A DNA stretch of 64,000 nucleotides, taken from contig QCTN01000001.1 of assembly GCA_003211135.1 (NCBI GenBank), positions 101,875 to 165,874 on the forward strand, read 5' to 3'. The notes under the pieces were generated by a model that was not told the DNA's origin, searched no databases, and worked only from the letters and a program-made list of their open reading frames with translations. Below, piece by piece: positions 1 to 9,005 of the stretch. The translations under genes and the position numbers were made by a program. The stretch's first letter is position 1. Each line of letters opens with the position of its first letter. The DNA is from Prochlorococcus sp. AG-673-L20. Its GTDB lineage: Bacteria; Cyanobacteriota; Cyanobacteriia; PCC-6307; Cyanobiaceae.

Positions 1-683
1 CACTTGAAGGGATAGGTGATTTATGCAGAAAAAATAATTGTTTGTTTTTAGTTGATGCTGTCACATCATTAGGTGCTTTAGAACTTTTTATTGATGATTG
101 GAAAATTGATCTGGCTTATAGTTGTAGCCAAAAAGGTCTGAGTTGCCCCCCTGGACTTAGTCCTTTTACAATGAATAAACGTGCAGAGGATAAGCTTAGT
201 GCAAGAACTTCTAAAGTTCCAAATTGGTACTTAGATTTATCGTTATTGAATAGATATTGGGGATCTGATCGAGTTTATCATCATACGGCTCCAGTAAATA
301 TGAATTTTGCAATAAGAGAGGGTTTGCGCTTAATAGCTAATGAAGGTTTAGAAAATATTTGGATAAGACACAATTCTAATGCAATTAAATTATGGAAGGG
401 ATTAGAAAGTTTAGGTATGGAGTTACATGTTTCTAGTGAATTTAGATTGCCTACTCTGACAACAGTGAAAATTCCTCCTGCAGTAGATGGAGATGCATTT
501 AGAAATCATCTTTTGAGAAATTTTGGTATTGAGATAGGAAATGGACTAGGTGCATTGTCTGGGAAGGTTTGGCGTATTGGATTAATGGGGTTTAACTCTA
601 GTGAAGAGAATGTTGATCGATTATTAAATTTATTCGATACAGAATTAAAGAAATTTTCTATTTTTGATTCCTCATCTTTTTAA
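1..683 (+). CDS. Class V aminotransferase (alanine-glyoxylate / serine-pyruvate type), 5' end missing
   Basis: The reading frame is open from base 3, so the gene begins before the window and only about 226 C-terminal residues are present. This is a fold-type I PLP enzyme. The segment D-A-V-T-S-L-G-A is the class V block holding the cofactor-binding Asp, and S-Q-K-G-L-S-C-P-P-G contains the Schiff-base Lys. The C-terminal part (E-I-G-N-G-L-G...W-R-I-G-L-M-G) is typical of the alanine:glyoxylate/serine:pyruvate aminotransferase group. The family is linked to glyoxylate, serine and photorespiratory metabolism; the exact substrate cannot be read from this part. It converges on tadA, and the two coding ends overlap by 26 bp. 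Confidence 0.88.
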   Translation, partial: LEGIGDLCRKNNCLFLVDAVTSLGALELFIDDWKIDLAYSCSQKGLSCPPGLSPFTMNKRAEDKLSARTSKVPNWYLDLSLLNRYWGSDRVYHHTAPVNMNFAIREGLRLIANEGLENIWIRHNSNAIKLWKGLESLGMELHVSSEFRLPTLTTVKIPPAVDGDAFRNHLLRNFGIEIGNGLGALSGKVWRIGLMGFNSSEENVDRLLNLFDTELKKFSIFDSSSF

Positions 684-1155
684 ACCACAACTTAATTTTA
701 TTTTTACAATCCTGATTTAAAATCCCTCCTACCACTTTCATTTTATGATGTGCGCTTTTATGCTTCGAAAAATCAATAGTTCCTCCAAATCCACCTCTTT
801 TATCATCTTCAGCACCATATATCACTTGGCCCATTCTTGCTTGAACTAATGCAGCAGCACACATTGTACAAGGCTCTAAATTTATAATTATGCTGCATTC
901 ATTAAATCGCCAATCATTTTTAATCCATGCAGCTTGTCTAAGTGCTATTAATTCAGCATGTCCTAATGGATCATTGTTAATTTCTCTTTTATTACTTCCT
1001 CTCCCAATACATCTTCCTTTCTCATCTATTATTACTGCTGTAATTGGTAATTCCGCCTTACCTACTTCTTCTGATCTTCGTAAAATGAATTTCATCCATT
1101 TAATATAATCAAAGTGCACAATTTTTTTATGTTTACTTATCAGGTTTTGGTTCAT
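658..1155 (-). CDS. tadA: tRNA-specific adenosine deaminase TadA
   Basis: 165 residues of the cytidine/deoxycytidylate deaminase fold. Zinc and catalytic residues are visible as H-A-E at residues 66-68 and P-C-T-M-C at 95-99, the TadA signature. The family converts adenosine-34 to inosine in the tRNA-Arg(ACG) anticodon and is normally essential. The ATG at 1155 gives about 20 residues before the usual start of homology; the Met at residue 21 is an alternative start. It is divergent from the decarboxylase at 1220 with a 64-bp shared upstream region. Its 3' end overlaps the aminotransferase gene. Confidence 0.93.
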   Translation of the reverse strand: MNQNLISKHKKIVHFDYIKWMKFILRRSEEVGKAELPITAVIIDEKGRCIGRGSNKREINNDPLGHAELIALRQAAWIKNDWRFNECSIIINLEPCTMCAAALVQARMGQVIYGAEDDKRGGFGGTIDFSKHKSAHHKMKVVGGILNQDCKNKIKLWFKKMRNQK

Positions 1156-1219
1156 TTCATCAATAACCTTTCTTTTTTTTAAACATTATAAATAACCTAA
1201 TTAATAATTATTTTAAAGA

Positions 1220-2602
1220 ATGACTTTTGATCCAATTGATAAACAAAAAAATCTATTTCCAACATCTTCAGGAAATAACGAAAGTTTGCTTATACTTCTT
1301 AACAGAACTTCTGAAATCATATGCAAATGGTTCTCAGATGCTGAAAAATTAGGTCCTATACCCATTGATATTAACTTTGAATGTTCAGTTCCAGGAGAAT
1401 ATGGGAAGTCTGCAGATGATTTATTCTCTGAAATTGAAAGTCTTATTTATAGTTCTTTTAATCCGGTTCATCCAGGATCTCTTGCTCATTTAGATCCTCC
1501 CCCATTAATCATTTCTATATTGGGAGATTTAATTGCTGCTGGCTTAAATAATAATCTTCTTGCACATGAATTGTCACCAAGTATTTCTCTTCTTGAGGAA
1601 TCTATTTGCAAATGGTTTTCAAAAAAACTAGGTTTTTCCAATTTAGCTGGTGGCGTCGCAGCAAGTGGTGGAACTTTAAGTAATTTAAATGCATTAGTCG
1701 CAGCACGTAATCATGCCGGACTTGAAACTGATCCAAAGGCAGTATATCTAATTAGCGAAGATGCTCATTCATCATTTGTTAAATGTACTCGAATTATGGG
1801 TCTCGATAGAAACAATCTAATCAAAGTAAAAACTGATAATAACGGATGTATGGATATGATTGAGCTTAAGAAGACTATTGATAAATGTTTTAAGGAAGCT
1901 AAAAGAATATTTGCTATTGTTGCCACTGTTGGCACAACAATTCGTGGTGCAATAGACCCAATTGAGAATATTAGCAGAATTTGTAATGAAAAAAATATTT
2001 GGCTACATATTGATGGCTCCATAGGAGGCATTTTTTCAATTACTAATATACCGATTAATGGAATTAATAATTTAAATCTTGCTAATTCGATAACTATTAA
2101 TCCACAGAAAATACTTGGAATTACAAAAACTTCATCTATTTTGATTGTTTCAAATATTGAATTTCTTATAAATACATTTTCTACGGGATTACCTTATGTT
2201 TCGACTGAAAACGACGTAATAAATCGAGGTGAATTAGGGATACAAGGTTCTAGACCTGCCGAAATTATTAAATTATGGTTAGGATTGCGATTTCTAGGTA
2301 TGCGAGGAATAGAGAATGTCTTAAATTCATCTATTGAAAGAAGAAAATTCTTCGAAAATAATTTAAATCTAGAAAAATATGATTTATTATCTGGTCCTTT
2401 GCATATTATCTCCTTTTTACCAAAGGGTATGAATATAAACGAAACAGATTCTTGGACTTTAAATAAAAGAATAAGTCTTATGAAAAAGAACTTTATGATT
2501 TCTAGGCCTCTATTTAAAAATAGATATTATTTAAGAGCTGTACTTGGGAATTACAATACAAGTGAATCTAATATTAATGATCTTTTGAAATTACTTAATT
2601 AA
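1220..2602 (+). CDS. PLP-dependent group II (pyridoxal) decarboxylase family protein
   Basis: 460 residues, the normal length for group II decarboxylases (aromatic amino acid, glutamate, diaminobutyrate decarboxylases). G-G-V-A-A-S-G-G-T-L-S-N is the phosphate-binding region. H-I-D-G-S-I-G-G near residues 262-269 carries the PLP Asp. N-P-Q-K-I-L-G puts the Schiff-base Lys at about residue 297. Two features differ from textbook members: G-S replaces the usual A-A/A-W after the Asp, and Gln replaces the His that normally precedes the Lys. The substrate is therefore unclear; decarboxylation of an amino acid such as 2,4-diaminobutyrate or glutamate is only a family-level guess. The gene stands alone with an ATG start, and a small membrane-protein ORF follows 5 bp downstream. 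Confidence 0.82.
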   Translation: MTFDPIDKQKNLFPTSSGNNESLLILLNRTSEIICKWFSDAEKLGPIPIDINFECSVPGEYGKSADDLFSEIESLIYSSFNPVHPGSLAHLDPPPLIISILGDLIAAGLNNNLLAHELSPSISLLEESICKWFSKKLGFSNLAGGVAASGGTLSNLNALVAARNHAGLETDPKAVYLISEDAHSSFVKCTRIMGLDRNNLIKVKTDNNGCMDMIELKKTIDKCFKEAKRIFAIVATVGTTIRGAIDPIENISRICNEKNIWLHIDGSIGGIFSITNIPINGINNLNLANSITINPQKILGITKTSSILIVSNIEFLINTFSTGLPYVSTENDVINRGELGIQGSRPAEIIKLWLGLRFLGMRGIENVLNSSIERRKFFENNLNLEKYDLLSGPLHIISFLPKGMNINETDSWTLNKRISLMKKNFMISRPLFKNRYYLRAVLGNYNTSESNINDLLKLLN

Positions 2603-2607
2603 TTCTC

Positions 2608-2787
2608 ATGAATATAAGTAGATCAAAATTAATTGCTATAACAACAGGTTTTATTTCAATATTAATATGTATTTTATATTTACTTTTAATAACTGTTTTT
2701 GACTTTAGATCTTTCTTAAATGAACAAATAACTAGTCACTCTGTAAATATGGCGGCAATTTTCGTTGAGATTTTGCATCCTCGTTAA
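2608..2787 (+). CDS. Small single-pass membrane protein, conserved-looking
   Basis: 59 residues starting at an ATG five bases after the decarboxylase stop, so probably co-transcribed with it. A basic N-terminus (M-N-I-S-R-S-K) is followed by a strongly hydrophobic stretch at about residues 9-31, then a short polar tail. This gives one transmembrane helix with the N-terminus likely inside. The last 56 bp overlap the 3' end of the convergent GTPase gene. I do not know a function. It could be a chance ORF, but the close spacing, clean N-in membrane topology and resemblance in style to small picocyanobacterial proteins favour a real gene. Confidence 0.5.
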   Translation: MNISRSKLIAITTGFISILICILYLLLITVFDFRSFLNEQITSHSVNMAAIFVEILHPR

Positions 2788-4234
2788 TTCTTATATTATT
2801 TATTGCTTCTTTAATGAATTTATTTAAGATATCTTCCCTTTTATTTAATTTGTAAATATTCTCAATTACTTCTTGTATTCCACCATCTCCCCAATTTTCT
2901 CCGTTAAAAAAATATTTTTTTATAGATAAACCGACTATTTTTATTAACCAACATGAGGTTATAGACTGTAATGATTTTGAAATAAATATTGTTGTAAAAT
3001 TAGAACTTAATGCGGTTGAAATAATACTAAGACCACCTTTAATAACCCCAAGTTTAGCTAAAGTTGTTAGTAGTAATTTTGATAGTTCCATTGCTTCTTT
3101 TTTTGTTAACTTTACATCGTATATTTTTGAAATTTCAAGTATCATTTGAACGTTTACAGATGTTGTTGTTATAAAATCTACAACTGGTACTGGATTTAGC
3201 AGTATTACTCCCCCAGTAATTAAAGTATATTTGTTTATAACTTTATTAGCACTTAAATCTCTTTGCTCCGATATCACTTTTTTACTTATTATTCCTAATT
3301 TATTACATCGAAAAAGAATATTATCAGCTAATAATTCTTCTCCATTAGTGTCAAGTGTTTCTATTATTTCTCTAAATAAATAACTTACATCAGGATTTAT
3401 TTTTAATGATTCAATTAAATTGTTTTGAATGGGCTTAGGTGAAGCAATAGTTTTAATTACTGAGAGTTTAATTTGTATTCGAGATGTAATTGAGATAATG
3501 TTATCTCTAATAATATTATTTTGTTTTTCTGATCTTAAGTCGCATTTATTTAAAACAATAATTATTTTCTTCTTTAATTTTGATAATTCTTTAACTAAAT
3601 AGAGTTCATATTTATTGATGTCCTGATCTATTACAAAAAGAATAAGATCTGATTTAGATGCCTCTATTATTGTAAGATCTTCTCTTTCTTGACCTTCCCT
3701 TAATGCTTCAAATAAGCCAGGAGTATCAATTATATTTATATTTCTTTTTAGGATTGGAATTCTAATTTTGTAACTTGTTATATCTTTTGTAGTACCAATT
3801 GTCGGAGATGTCTTTCCAATTAAGTTTTTTAATAATGCTCTGGCTATCGATGTTTTCCCAGAAGATCCCGCACCAAATAATGTAACGTTGTAATCTCCGT
3901 ATTTGAATTGTTTTTCTAGTTTAATTTTTTCATATTTCAATAAATCTCCACATATTTTATTAGATATATTCTTGTTAATTTTATCCATCGCTTCAAGACT
4001 TTTTTTAGCAGCTCCATATTTTTTTTTCAAAGAAAAGCTATTTTGATTTTTAAAAATTATTTTATAAGCAATCTTTTTGAATAATCTTTTATTTTTTGTA
4101 TAAAAAAATATTAATATGATAAGAATGAATAAAAGTGAATTAATATTAAAAATATTTCCGAATAACGTAAAAAACAAATATGTAAATAATACAACTAATA
4201 AATATTTATAGTACTTAAAAAGAAAGGGATACAT
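2732..4234 (-). CDS. Membrane-anchored GTPase with C-terminal DUF697-like domain
   Basis: 500 residues. Two hydrophobic segments (about 10-27 and 33-45) anchor the N-terminus. A GTPase domain follows with G1 G-A-G-S-S-G-K-T-S (121-129), G3 D-T-P-G-L (170-174) and G4 N-K-C-D (229-232). The C-terminal third (about 335-480) is rich in hydrophobic helices and contains N-P-V-P-V-V-D-F, typical of DUF697/YcjF-like regions attached to Era/dynamin-like small GTPases. The cellular role is not established for this family. The ATG at 4234 overlaps the lspA stop by one base, so translation is probably coupled. It is the last gene of the minus-strand run from pyk. Confidence 0.85.
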   Translation of the reverse strand: MYPFLFKYYKYLLVVLFTYLFFTLFGNIFNINSLLFILIILIFFYTKNKRLFKKIAYKIIFKNQNSFSLKKKYGAAKKSLEAMDKINKNISNKICGDLLKYEKIKLEKQFKYGDYNVTLFGAGSSGKTSIARALLKNLIGKTSPTIGTTKDITSYKIRIPILKRNINIIDTPGLFEALREGQEREDLTIIEASKSDLILFVIDQDINKYELYLVKELSKLKKKIIIVLNKCDLRSEKQNNIIRDNIISITSRIQIKLSVIKTIASPKPIQNNLIESLKINPDVSYLFREIIETLDTNGEELLADNILFRCNKLGIISKKVISEQRDLSANKVINKYTLITGGVILLNPVPVVDFITTTSVNVQMILEISKIYDVKLTKKEAMELSKLLLTTLAKLGVIKGGLSIISTALSSNFTTIFISKSLQSITSCWLIKIVGLSIKKYFFNGENWGDGGIQEVIENIYKLNKREDILNKFIKEAINNIRINEDAKSQRKLPPYLQSD

Positions 4235-4698
4235 TATTGTCGTTTATATTTAAGAAATCTATATATAATACATAAAAGACCAATATTTATTGATATATCA
4301 GCAATATTAAATACTGGAAAATTTATAAAGCTTAAATTAATAAAATCTATAACATAACCTTTTATTATTCTATCAATTCCGTTACCTATTGTCCCTCCTA
4401 ATATAAAGCTGTAACTCAATAAATCTAGATTGTCGATATTCTTTTTATTTAAGATAATGTATATTAAAGCTATTGTTATTATTGTACTAATCGTGGATAA
4501 GAAAATTCTACTACCACTTAAAATATTAAATGCTGCTCCATAATTTTTTACGTAATCAATTCTAAAAAATAAAAGATCTTTATTTATTATTGATTTATAA
4601 TTTATATTAATTATATTTTTTGTGATTTGATCAGATAATATTATTACCAAAGATAATAATATAAAATAAAATCTATTATTTTTTATATTTAACATCAT
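4234..4698 (-). CDS. lspA: Lipoprotein signal peptidase (signal peptidase II)
   Basis: 154 residues with four predicted membrane helices. The enzyme removes signal peptides from lipidated prolipoproteins in the plasma membrane. Diagnostic blocks are N-Y-G-A-A-F (about 52-57), G-N-G-I-D-R (105-110), the catalytic-Asp segment Y-V-I-D-F-I (Asp 118) and F-N-I-A-D (Asp 134). Length is close to the family norm. The start overlaps the bioY stop by four bases and the stop touches the start of the GTPase gene, so it sits inside a tightly coupled run. Its likely substrates include lipoproteins such as the LptC-like protein at 57.6 kb. Confidence 0.95.
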   Translation of the reverse strand: MMLNIKNNRFYFILLSLVIILSDQITKNIININYKSIINKDLLFFRIDYVKNYGAAFNILSGSRIFLSTISTIITIALIYIILNKKNIDNLDLLSYSFILGGTIGNGIDRIIKGYVIDFINLSFINFPVFNIADISINIGLLCIIYRFLKYKRQ

Positions 4699-5267
4699 CT
4701 TTTATATTTATATTTGTTTATAAATTTAATCAATATAATAATTGGTGTGAGCATTAATAATTGATATCCAAATTTTCCTAAGGAATATTTTGAAATATTA
4801 TATATTAACATTTCTGATTGGTTAGAAATTAATGCTAGAATGCAATTATAAATTATTCCTATAAGGTGCATACTTAATAATCCTAATATTCCGTACTTTA
4901 AAAGATCATAGTAATTAACTCTCTTATTTCTTTTTTTTAAATTATCTATTATTTTGATTAATGAATATATTCCCAACAAGTAACCAAAATTTGGAGTTAA
5001 TAAATATCCTAATGAACCGCCCTGGTTAAATACGGGAATAAAAAACAAGCCAATTATTAAATAGATACTATATGCTTTAATTACTATCTTACCGTTAAAT
5101 ATTAAGGTAATTATTATGATAGATGGTAATTGCCACGTGATAGGCATCTCAATTGAGCCAATAATTTTATTGTTGAAAGGTATTGAGAAAATAACAGGAA
5201 TAAATGCAGAAATTATTATTATTTGAAGACTTATAAATACCTCAATAATTTTATTAAAATTGAGCAT
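4695..5267 (-). CDS. bioY: Biotin transporter substrate-binding membrane protein BioY
   Basis: 190 residues, almost all hydrophobic with about six membrane segments, matching BioY, the S component of ECF-type biotin uptake. The segment F-N-Q-G-G-S-L-G-Y-L-L-T-P-N-F-G-Y-L-L-G resembles the conserved G-G-x-x...P-T-x-G-Y-L-x-G block of BioY. No bioM/bioN energising partners are visible in the window, so it may work alone or with shared ECF components elsewhere. It overlaps lspA by four bases. The upstream neighbour is the permease gene, 14 bp away. Confidence 0.85.
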   Translation of the reverse strand: MLNFNKIIEVFISLQIIIISAFIPVIFSIPFNNKIIGSIEMPITWQLPSIIIITLIFNGKIVIKAYSIYLIIGLFFIPVFNQGGSLGYLLTPNFGYLLGIYSLIKIIDNLKKRNKRVNYYDLLKYGILGLLSMHLIGIIYNCILALISNQSEMLIYNISKYSLGKFGYQLLMLTPIIILIKFINKYKYKR

Positions 5268-5281
5268 GAACCAAGAAAGAT

Positions 5282-6511
5282 TTACAAACTTCTTAGAGCA
5301 ACAATAGGATCTAATTGTGAGGCTCTTTTTGCTGGTAATACTCCAAAGATTAAACCTATAGAACCTGAAATAATCATTGTTGATAAAGTTGTTGTTAATC
5401 CCACCGAAGCTGGTAAAGGAGTTATTACTCCTAGAAGAAATACTCCTGTCAAACCGGTTGTTGTTCCAACCAAACCTCCAATAGTAGATAATATTAAAGC
5501 CTCAAATAAAAATTGTATAAGAATATCTGATTGCTTTGCTCCTATTGCTTTTCTTAGTCCAATCTCCTCTGTCCTCTCACTAACAGAAACAAGCATAATG
5601 TTCATTATTCCTATCCCTCCAACAATAAGAGATACAGCACCTATACCTGCTAATAAAAAAGTAAGACCACTTGTGATATTCGTTACGATGTTTAAAGCAT
5701 CTTCTTGAGATCTTACTGCAAAATCATCGTCTCTTATTATGTTATGTCTTTGACGCAATAAATTTGTAATTTGGAACTTTGCAGCTCTAGTTTTATTTTT
5801 ATTAATAGCTTCTACACTTATAAAACTTAGACTAACTCCATAGGTGGGATCTTTCCCACTTATTCTGTTAACCATTGTAGTAAGAGGTATATATGCATTT
5901 TTATCTTGATTGCTACCAAAAACAGCTCCCTTGGGTTTTAACATTCCTATTATTTCATAGGTATGATCTTTAATTCTAATGTTTTCTCCAATTACTGAGT
6001 CCCCTTTAAAAAAGTCTTCTTTTAGATCAGGTCCAATTACAACAAAACTTCTAGCTGAATTCACGTCACTTTGAGAGATGAATCTTCCTTCATCTACCTC
6101 AAAACTCCTTACGTCAAGAAATTCAGGTGTAACCCCAGCTATTGAAATATTTAAACTTTTTGAATTTGATTGAACAATTTCATTCACAGAGATTTGTGGT
6201 GCAACTTTTTTAACACTCGGTACTTGATTACTAATTGCTATCGAATCTTCTAAAACAAGATTTTTTGGAAACGATATACCTCTTCTTCTCGTATCATTAT
6301 TTCCTGGAACAATAAATAATACATTTGCACCTAAATTACTTAATTGATTTTTCGCCAAAGTTTGAGCACCTCTCCCTAGCCCAACAAGTGTTATTACTGA
6401 TGCATTTCCTATAATGATTCCAAGCATTGTAAGAGAACTTCTTAATTTGTTTGAAACTAAAGTCTTACAAGCCATATTAAAGGCTTCTTTGAGAGATATA
6501 TTCCTAGACAT
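5282..6511 (-). CDS. ABC transporter permease, MacB/FtsX (DevC-like) family
   Basis: 409 residues with the typical layout: an N-terminal membrane helix (about 20-45), a periplasmic MacB core domain (about 50-250), and three C-terminal helices of the FtsX domain, including G-G-I-G-I-M-N-I-M-L-V-S-V-S-E-R-T and E-I-G-L-R-K-A-I-G-A. This type exports peptides, lipids or lipoproteins with a separate ATPase and membrane-fusion partner. Neither partner is next to it here. It overlaps the 3' end of pyk by 8 bp and is likely co-transcribed with pyk and bioY. The substrate is unknown. Confidence 0.88.
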   Translation of the reverse strand: MSRNISLKEAFNMACKTLVSNKLRSSLTMLGIIIGNASVITLVGLGRGAQTLAKNQLSNLGANVLFIVPGNNDTRRRGISFPKNLVLEDSIAISNQVPSVKKVAPQISVNEIVQSNSKSLNISIAGVTPEFLDVRSFEVDEGRFISQSDVNSARSFVVIGPDLKEDFFKGDSVIGENIRIKDHTYEIIGMLKPKGAVFGSNQDKNAYIPLTTMVNRISGKDPTYGVSLSFISVEAINKNKTRAAKFQITNLLRQRHNIIRDDDFAVRSQEDALNIVTNITSGLTFLLAGIGAVSLIVGGIGIMNIMLVSVSERTEEIGLRKAIGAKQSDILIQFLFEALILSTIGGLVGTTTGLTGVFLLGVITPLPASVGLTTTLSTMIISGSIGLIFGVLPAKRASQLDPIVALRSL

Positions 6512-8294
6512 ATTTATACTTATCTAGAGCTTCCTCATCGTTTTCTATCTGTCCCATATAAACAACTCCTTCATTTAGTTGTAATGTTATTAAATCACCG
6601 TTTGATATGGGGTTGTCAATAGTAGATGAATTACAAATAGTCGATACTTTTATATTATGTTTTTTGAATATTTTATAGCATTCATCGACATTTTCATCAG
6701 TAACAATTCCAGTAATTTCTTTAGAGTATGGCAATTCCGTTAAAATACTTTTTGGTACAAATAAAATTTCTCCTGGCTCTATTAATGATAAATCAAGATT
6801 GGTTTTTATATTTCTTGCTTTGCCAGTAACACCTATTTCTCCTATTGATATTCCTCGAGTTACAACTTTTCTTACTAAGCCAACTTTTATTAGATCAGTA
6901 GAACCACTTATTCCTGTTAACGTCCCCGCAGTCTGAACTACCAAGTCACCTTGTTTAAGAATCCCCATTTCTTGTGCTTTTTGCATTGCAACACTGAATG
7001 TTTTTGCTGTTCTATCGTCATTTTTGACTAATAAAGGAGTCACTCCCCATACTAGTTGCAATCTTCTAGCAACACTTATCTCTGTCGTTGTTGCGAGAAT
7101 AGGTGTAGGCGGTCTGAATTTACTAACATTACGTGCAGTTGAACCGGATTTGGTTAAAGGTATTATTGCTCCAGCATCAAGTTGTCTGGCTATGTTGCTG
7201 ACCGCAGCGCTTATTGCATTTGGAATAGTACTAGGAAGGTGACTTTCAATTGCTTTTAATGGATAATCACGTTCAATTCTTCTAGCAATTGTTGCCATAG
7301 TTTCAACAGCTTCTACAGGATAGTCTCCAACAGCTGTTTCATTTGAAAGCATCACGGCATCTGTACCATCTAGTATTGCATTAGCTACATCACTTACTTC
7401 AGCGCGAGTTGGTCTTGGATTTGATGCCATAGAGTCAAGCATTTGTGTAGCTGTAATAATAGGGATCCCTAGTGTATTAGCTTTCCTAATTAACTCTTTT
7501 TGTAAAAGAGGAACTTCTTCTGCTGGCATTTCAACTCCTAAGTCTCCTCGAGCAACCATAACTCCATCACACAAAGGTAATATTGTATCTATTTGATCTA
7601 TTGCTTCAAATTTTTCAATTTTGGCTACTACAGGAATTGAATGTCCATTCTTATTTATTAAACTTTTTATTTCGTTAATATCTGATGGATTTCTTACAAA
7701 ACTTAGAGCTATCCAATCAATACCAGCGGTTAATCCAAATTCAAGATCTTCTATATCTTTATCAGTTAATGCTTTAACAGATAATTGTACATCTGGAAAA
7801 TTTACTCCTTTGTTGTTAGAAAGAACTCCACCGACAGTTACTTTACACTCTAATAAATTATTCTCTATGTCAACTTTCTCAACAATCATTTCAATTTTTC
7901 CATCATCTAACAATATTCTTTTTCCTGAAGTAACTTCTTGAGCAAGTTTGCTGTAAGTAACATTAGCAATACTTTTTGTACATTCAACTTCATTGGAAGT
8001 TAATGAGAATTTATCACCTTTTTTTACTTTTATTGGACCATCTTTAAATCTTCCTAATCTTATTTTAGGACCTTGAAGATCTTGAAGTATTCCAATATTT
8101 ATATCTAGTTTTTTTGAAACTTTTCTTATGGTTTTAATTCTTTCTTCATGATCTTTATGATCGCCATGAGAAAAATTTAATCGAAATGTTGTGACTCCAG
8201 CCTTTATAAGATCAGTAATTATTTCTTCAGATTGAGTTGCTGGTCCAATCGTTGCAACAATCTTTGTTCTTCTTTTTAAATCAATATTCGACAT
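6504..8294 (-). CDS. pyk: Pyruvate kinase
   Basis: 596 residues. Converts phosphoenolpyruvate and ADP to pyruvate and ATP, the last step of glycolysis. The TIM barrel holds R-R-T-K-I-V-A-T-I-G-P near the N-terminus, L-Q-D-L-Q-G-P-K-I-R (about 65-75), the active-site block V-A-K-I-E-K-F-E and M-V-A-R-G-D-L-G-V-E, and I-T-A-T-Q-M-L-D-S-M. An extra C-terminal module after about residue 480 resembles the PEP-utiliser mobile domain found in long cyanobacterial and Bacillus pyruvate kinases, but it lacks the expected T-S-H-A-A motif. First gene of the pyk-permease-bioY-lspA-GTPase run; divergent from the MazG-like gene. Confidence 0.96.
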   Translation of the reverse strand: MSNIDLKRRTKIVATIGPATQSEEIITDLIKAGVTTFRLNFSHGDHKDHEERIKTIRKVSKKLDINIGILQDLQGPKIRLGRFKDGPIKVKKGDKFSLTSNEVECTKSIANVTYSKLAQEVTSGKRILLDDGKIEMIVEKVDIENNLLECKVTVGGVLSNNKGVNFPDVQLSVKALTDKDIEDLEFGLTAGIDWIALSFVRNPSDINEIKSLINKNGHSIPVVAKIEKFEAIDQIDTILPLCDGVMVARGDLGVEMPAEEVPLLQKELIRKANTLGIPIITATQMLDSMASNPRPTRAEVSDVANAILDGTDAVMLSNETAVGDYPVEAVETMATIARRIERDYPLKAIESHLPSTIPNAISAAVSNIARQLDAGAIIPLTKSGSTARNVSKFRPPTPILATTTEISVARRLQLVWGVTPLLVKNDDRTAKTFSVAMQKAQEMGILKQGDLVVQTAGTLTGISGSTDLIKVGLVRKVVTRGISIGEIGVTGKARNIKTNLDLSLIEPGEILFVPKSILTELPYSKEITGIVTDENVDECYKIFKKHNIKVSTICNSSTIDNPISNGDLITLQLNEGVVYMGQIENDEEALDKYKYV

Positions 8295-8355
8295 ATATAA
8301 ATAATATTGCTAGATATAAGTAAATTTAACATACATAAAGTTAGTTATTTAATCT

Positions 8356-8685
8356 ATGGATTTCAAAACTTATCAGAAGCAAGCTCGCTTAACAGCCCAA
8401 TATCCAAATTTAGGCTCAAACAATATATATCCAACACTAGGATTAGTCGGCGAAGCTGGTGAAGTTGCTGAAAAAGTTAAAAAAGTAATTAGAGATAAAA
8501 AAGGTATATTTGATGAAGAATCTAAAAAAGGATTAAAAAAAGAGTTAGGTGATGTTTTATGGTATTTATCTAATCTTTGCAACGAATTCGATTTTAAATT
8601 GGAAGAAGTTGCATTACAAAATTTGGAAAAATTGAAATTAAGAGCTGCTGAAGGTAAAATTTCTGGTTCGGGAGATGATCGTTAA
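8356..8685 (+). CDS. MazG-like nucleotide pyrophosphohydrolase
   Basis: 109 residues, one all-alpha MazG/dUTPase-type domain. G-L-V-G-E-A-G-E-V-A-E-K-V-K-K (about 29-43) and E-L-G-D-V-L-W-Y-L (about 64-72) give the ExxE and ExxD metal-binding helices. Family members hydrolyse nucleoside triphosphates to monophosphate and pyrophosphate, often as house-cleaning enzymes; the preferred nucleotide cannot be read here. It ends 2 bp from the convergent yggT gene, leaving no room for a terminator. Confidence 0.88.
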   Translation: MDFKTYQKQARLTAQYPNLGSNNIYPTLGLVGEAGEVAEKVKKVIRDKKGIFDEESKKGLKKELGDVLWYLSNLCNEFDFKLEEVALQNLEKLKLRAAEGKISGSGDDR

Positions 8686-8687
8686 AA

Positions 8688-8972
8688 TTAATAGCCATAG
8701 CCATAAAAATTATTAGCAATTCCTCCTAAAGCACCTACTAAAAAATTTAATAATAAAAAAGCTAAAATAGAAGATATATCAAATCCTCCTATGGGAGGAA
8801 TAACACCTCTAAATATATTTAGGTAGGGATCGGTTAAGGATGTTAAAGCACTTAAAACTCCATTACTCCAATCAATACTAGGAAACCATGTTAGTAAAAC
8901 TCTTATTAATAATAAGTAAGAAAAGAGTTGAACCGTACTTCCTAAGACTGAAAAAATCTTATATGCAACCAT
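8688..8972 (-). CDS. YggT family membrane protein
   Basis: 94 residues with two membrane segments and the YggT pattern: Y-L-L-L-I-R-V-L-L-T-W-F-P in the first helix, a D-P-Y-L-N-I-F-R-G-V-I-P-P loop, then a second hydrophobic helix. In cyanobacteria and plastids, related proteins (YlmG/CCB3) are linked to nucleoid distribution and cytochrome b6f heme attachment; which role applies here cannot be told from sequence. It lies 33 bp downstream of scpB on the same strand, and YggT genes commonly occur near division or segregation genes. Confidence 0.88.
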   Translation of the reverse strand: MVAYKIFSVLGSTVQLFSYLLLIRVLLTWFPSIDWSNGVLSALTSLTDPYLNIFRGVIPPIGGFDISSILAFLLLNFLVGALGGIANNFYGYGY

Positions 8973-9005
8973 TTTTGAAAATTAGTATTTTTTAAATTCT
9001 AACAT

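Noticed and set aside
5223..5708. 161-codon plus-strand ORF opposite the permease gene
   Set aside because: Complementary to a well-conserved FtsX domain; its protein is rich in Pro, Val and Thr without domain features.
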